Assembly (NCBI GenBank): GCA_963931925.1
Contig: OZ007567.1
Coordinates: forward strand, 80,423,186 to 80,487,185
DNA: 64,000 bases
DNA from: Onchidella celtica
Lineage: Eukaryota; Mollusca; Gastropoda; Systellommatophora; Onchidiidae
Reading direction: 5' to 3'
Part shown: positions 60,972 to 64,000 of the stretch, piece after piece
How the letters are laid out: each line of letters begins with the position of its first letter
How positions within the stretch are numbered: the first letter of the stretch is position 1
Translations under genes and position numbers: made by a program
The notes under the pieces: model-generated
What the model was told of the DNA's origin: nothing
The model's database searches: none
What the model saw: the letters and a program-made list of their open reading frames with translations, nothing else

Positions 60972-62443
60972 TTTGTTTGAATTATTTATGTGGAACATTA
61001 AACAGATAGGTTTCTTCTTTTTGTAATTTTTTTTTTTTTTTAACATTTAGTATTTTTTACTGACGCTGAATTTGGACTATATCACTGAGCAGTGGTGGTG
61101 ATTGCATTTTACAATGGAAAAGCAGGTGTTGTGGAGAAAGCACATTCTGATTACATGCATAGCATGAGGTGCTTCATCTGTCACTGCGAAATTGCCTATG
61201 CTGAAATAGCTAACGGTCATGGTAGCAGAAAATTGAAATTTTATAGCTTACCTGTAGAAAATCCATGGAGTTGAAATGACATTGGGCTGTATTTCCTCTA
61301 TTGTATCCTACTGAAAACTTTTAATAGATGAATATAGTCAAAATTGCACCTGTACGACTTATGCTGCCATGAGTAAGTGAAATTGAAGATGGGAATTCTA
61401 GAATGCTAGAATCCTGGAAATTTCTAGAAGTCTTTGGTATTCTATTTGCACATTGTTGATGAGATATACCGACAGAATCACTGTGTTAATTGAAATAGTA
61501 CTGGTCTGTTTTGCAGAGATACAGTTGTCTCTGGGTAGGAACACTGCTGTCAAGAAACAAGAAAAAGAGCAGGTAGCCAGTGCGCAACTTTATGTTTCAG
61601 CCAAAGTAAATCATTGTGTCAGCCTTGGAGGACTGTCTGTAATAATCCATGTTTTGTACAGAAAATCCATCTGAAAGATTCCCCACAATGTTGTTAAAAG
61701 CAGGAATTCTTTTTTTTTTTAAGAACATCAAACAAGAGTGTAACCCCAATTTATAAGAAACAATATCCAGTTGATAGATAGTAAATCAGCTTCCTCTTTC
61801 AATCCATGTTTGTGATTTTGTTTCGAAATAGCAAGATTCTGGTTTACACAGCGGTGTAGCTGCCATGAGGTGAAATTGGGCTTTTCAAGCTTTCACTGGA
61901 GAATTGGAACGAGGGGGTGAGAGGCAGTTTCGTCTCTTGTGCACAGGGTTGAGAACAACTTGGTACTTAAGCCAGACCTGCCAAGTGTCCCTTTTTTACA
62001 GGACTGTCTTATATGTAGGGAGATGTGAAATAATTTTCTTTATAAAAAAGTAAAATTCTTTCCAGGTGTGAGAATCCTTAGAGGATAATGGCTAATCCAG
62101 TTAAGTGTGAGACGATGTTAACACTATGCACAGTAAATACACAAAGTACATTATGTGACCTGTGAAGTCTTACAGTGTTTTGTATTGCGTTAGAACTCTT
62201 TTCTATGGAAAACACCCCCTAACTTCTGATAGTTTAGGTTTGCCTTTATTGGGCATGGGGATATGTTCCTCTAGAGGATTTCCTTATTGCAGTGGTCATT
62301 TGGTTGGCAGGTCTACTTCAGCCTTTGAATTTAGATGGAAGAAACAGATTTCACGGCTGATTCATGCTCTTAGATGAACTTGGCTTCCAGCAGCATGTTC
62401 GTATGTGGAGACAACCGTGTTATAATTTGATGACATAAATTTC

Positions 62444-62479
62444 CTTGCCAGATGAAGAACATCTGCAAGCTCATGTACA
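62444..62479 (+). promoter_or_regulatory. IRE-like hairpin, copy 4 of 6
   Basis: Lower stem CTTGC/GCAAG, bulged C, upper stem AGATG/CATCT, loop AAGAA, 4-nt gap, TGTACA. The fifth lower pair has changed from T-A to C-G on both sides relative to copies 2-3, a compensatory change. Confidence 0.72.
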
Positions 62480-63204
62480 GATTTGACAGTGCCCACTGTA
62501 ACCAGATAACATAATAATTGTTGTTAAATTCAACAGCTGTGAACTTTACCTATTGATGTTGTGAAAGACAGAAAAACCATGAAATGGCCAAAGGTCACCT
62601 CAGTATTGCTTTAGTGTATCTCCACTCTATACCAAAAATTGAGATAAGGCCGTTACGTGACTTAACAAAATGTGTTAAAAATGTATTCCTAAAAAAATTG
62701 TGAAGGTATCTCACTTCTGGGAGCAGACTTTGGAGTGTGAAAGAATTGATCTTACACTTTCTAAAGTTTAACCAAATTTGCAAATGGTTGTCTCAAAATA
62801 CACTAATGTGGAGATAGAGTGAAGCAGTACCGGGGCATCAAAAAGTTTCTAATTTTGTTTATGGTGTTAAAAAATAAAATCAGTCAGGTCAGGAAGTAGT
62901 TAAAAAATGTCTTGATTTAATAAATCTTGTATGTTTAAACTACTTACTAGTGATGTAACTGAATATAACAGTGTATTTTAGGACTTGGTTGTGAGTGTGG
63001 GCAGAAGCACACCTGTCACGATATGAAATTTTAAACCTGTTATTCAGATCATTGGTTGATGTCACAAATTGCTTACCTGTCACTTTAACTTAACATTTAA
63101 AATATCAGTCTGAGTGCCGCATGATGCTCTTTATGAGAATTCTTTGAAAAGCAAAGTTTCAGTGGCTGGTCAAACGATTTAAACTACTAAATCAGTTTGT
63201 CATT

Positions 63205-63241
63205 ACATGTGAGGTTCAGAAAACCTACAAGTCCATGTACA
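63205..63241 (+). promoter_or_regulatory. IRE-like hairpin, copy 5 of 6 (diverged)
   Basis: Lower stem ACATGT/ACAAGT with one A-A mismatch, bulged G in place of C, upper stem AGGTT/AACCT (three positions changed on each side, all paired), loop CAGAA, 4-nt gap, TGTACA. The wholesale but compensated upper-stem change is the strongest sign of structural selection. Confidence 0.65.
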
Positions 63242-63344
63242 AAAGAATGGATTTACTCTTTTCTCGTATTTAGTAGTTTCTACATGTATCTTGTTTCACC
63301 AGCCTGTTATGGTGTGGCGTTCTTCCTTCTGTCGCATTTGGGAA

Positions 63345-63381
63345 ACTTGTCAAACAGAGAAAGTTTACAAGTCTGTGTACA
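63345..63381 (+). promoter_or_regulatory. IRE-like hairpin, copy 6 of 6
   Basis: Lower stem ACTTGT/ACAAGT, bulged C, upper stem AAAC/GTTT plus an A-A mismatch next to the loop, loop GAGAA, 4-nt gap, TGTACA. It lies 104 bp after copy 5. The upper stem again differs from the other copies while four of five pairs are kept. Confidence 0.65.
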
Positions 63382-64000
63382 ATAGTGCAAATTACCCTTC
63401 CTATATTTATTTTTGTTTAATCTCTAAAAGTATCTTCCTGTCACTGAGACTATGATAAACAGATTTTAATATTTATAATAGGTAATGGCCTAAACAATCC
63501 TGAAGCATGCATTTTTTAAAGTAATAGTACTAATAGGACTCTAAAGGCAACACATTAGTTGAAGAATATTTGAAATTTGTGAAAGGTTTTACATAAATCA
63601 TTGGAAAGGTATTATATGGCAACTTTGAAATATCCTAAGGCCAGAAATAGATCAGTGCCTAACAAGAACTGAATTTTTTTTATTTTTTTTTACTTGGAGA
63701 GAAACAATGAACTATCTCAAAATTTCAGCCAGTAGAAACATACAGTAGGTTAAAGATGATGGTTGGATGGATATGTCAGTTGATAGATATATGGTGAATT
63801 ATTTTACCTAAGGTGTGAATGAAATAATTGACTTTGGAAAATGATTTAAGCATCTTTAATTTCATGTCCAACTAGGGTTCAAATTATGTAGCACAGTTGC
63901 AAGAGAACATGATATGGTATTTGTTAAGTATCGGTTCAAGTGTTTAAAACTTATGCAAACTGTAGACCTGAGGTTTAAATTGCGTGCCATGCAAATGAAG
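63382..64000. other. Window end, no gene seen
   Basis: AT-rich sequence following the sixth hairpin. I see no coding region or repeat boundary. The hairpin series could continue beyond the window. Confidence 0.4.

Noticed and set aside
54164-64000. Canonical IRE (CAGUGN loop) downstream of mitoferrin
   Set aside because: CAGTG words at about 59030, 59713, 60152 and 63157 lack the required 5-bp upper stem and C bulge; only the noncanonical NAGAA family forms the right geometry.

Overview
The window is an animal nuclear genome. It is intron-rich with canonical GT/AG splice sites and full of interspersed repeats. The mix suggests a lophotrochozoan, most likely a mollusc, which is an inference: tRNA-headed SINEs, an RTE-type LINE, piggyBac/TTAA elements, a Ginger1-like foldback and a gypsy element beside two conserved metazoan genes. 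The species cannot be named from sequence alone.

There are two real host genes in head-to-head orientation. On the minus strand, a BOD1L-type gene runs from its ATG at 47724 to its stop at 6729. I assembled 16 coding exons whose splice phases all agree (7530 nt, 2509 residues). It opens with a BOD1/Shg1-type domain and ends in a 3.6-kb terminal exon of low-complexity, SR-rich sequence with an array of 21-residue SPVK repeats. On the plus strand, starting 1.17 kb away, is a four-exon mitoferrin gene (mitochondrial iron carrier, 318 residues, 48899-54163).

Most of the remaining sequence is mobile DNA in introns and flanks. Intron 15 of the BOD1L gene holds a four-layer nest: a pogo/Tigger-like element (10400-18347) contains a foldback MITE (10908-17558), which contains a gypsy-type LTR element (11069-17520, TSD CTCGG), which contains an apparently intact RTE-type LINE (12288-15421, 13-bp TSD). 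Intron 11 holds a broken piggyBac (21880-25390). Intron 7 holds an unclassified TIR element (28197-30368). Intron 4 and mitoferrin intron 1 each carry a copy of the same 771-bp TTAA MITE. Intron 1 holds a TTAA element split by a 2.8-kb near-palindrome with Ginger1-like ends and a CCGG duplication. Several hAT-like elements, SINE pieces and minisatellites are also present.

The most interesting signal lies 6-9 kb downstream of the mitoferrin stop. Six dispersed copies of a small stem-loop share a bulged base, a 5-bp upper stem, an NAGAA loop and a 5-6 bp lower stem, followed after exactly four nucleotides by TGTA(C/A)A. Stem bases change in compensating pairs between copies, which points to a selected RNA structure. 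The bulged C plus 5-bp upper stem is the geometry of an iron-responsive element, but the loop is not the canonical CAGUGN. Clustered IRE-like hairpins behind an iron-transporter gene make a candidate undescribed post-transcriptional iron-regulatory system.
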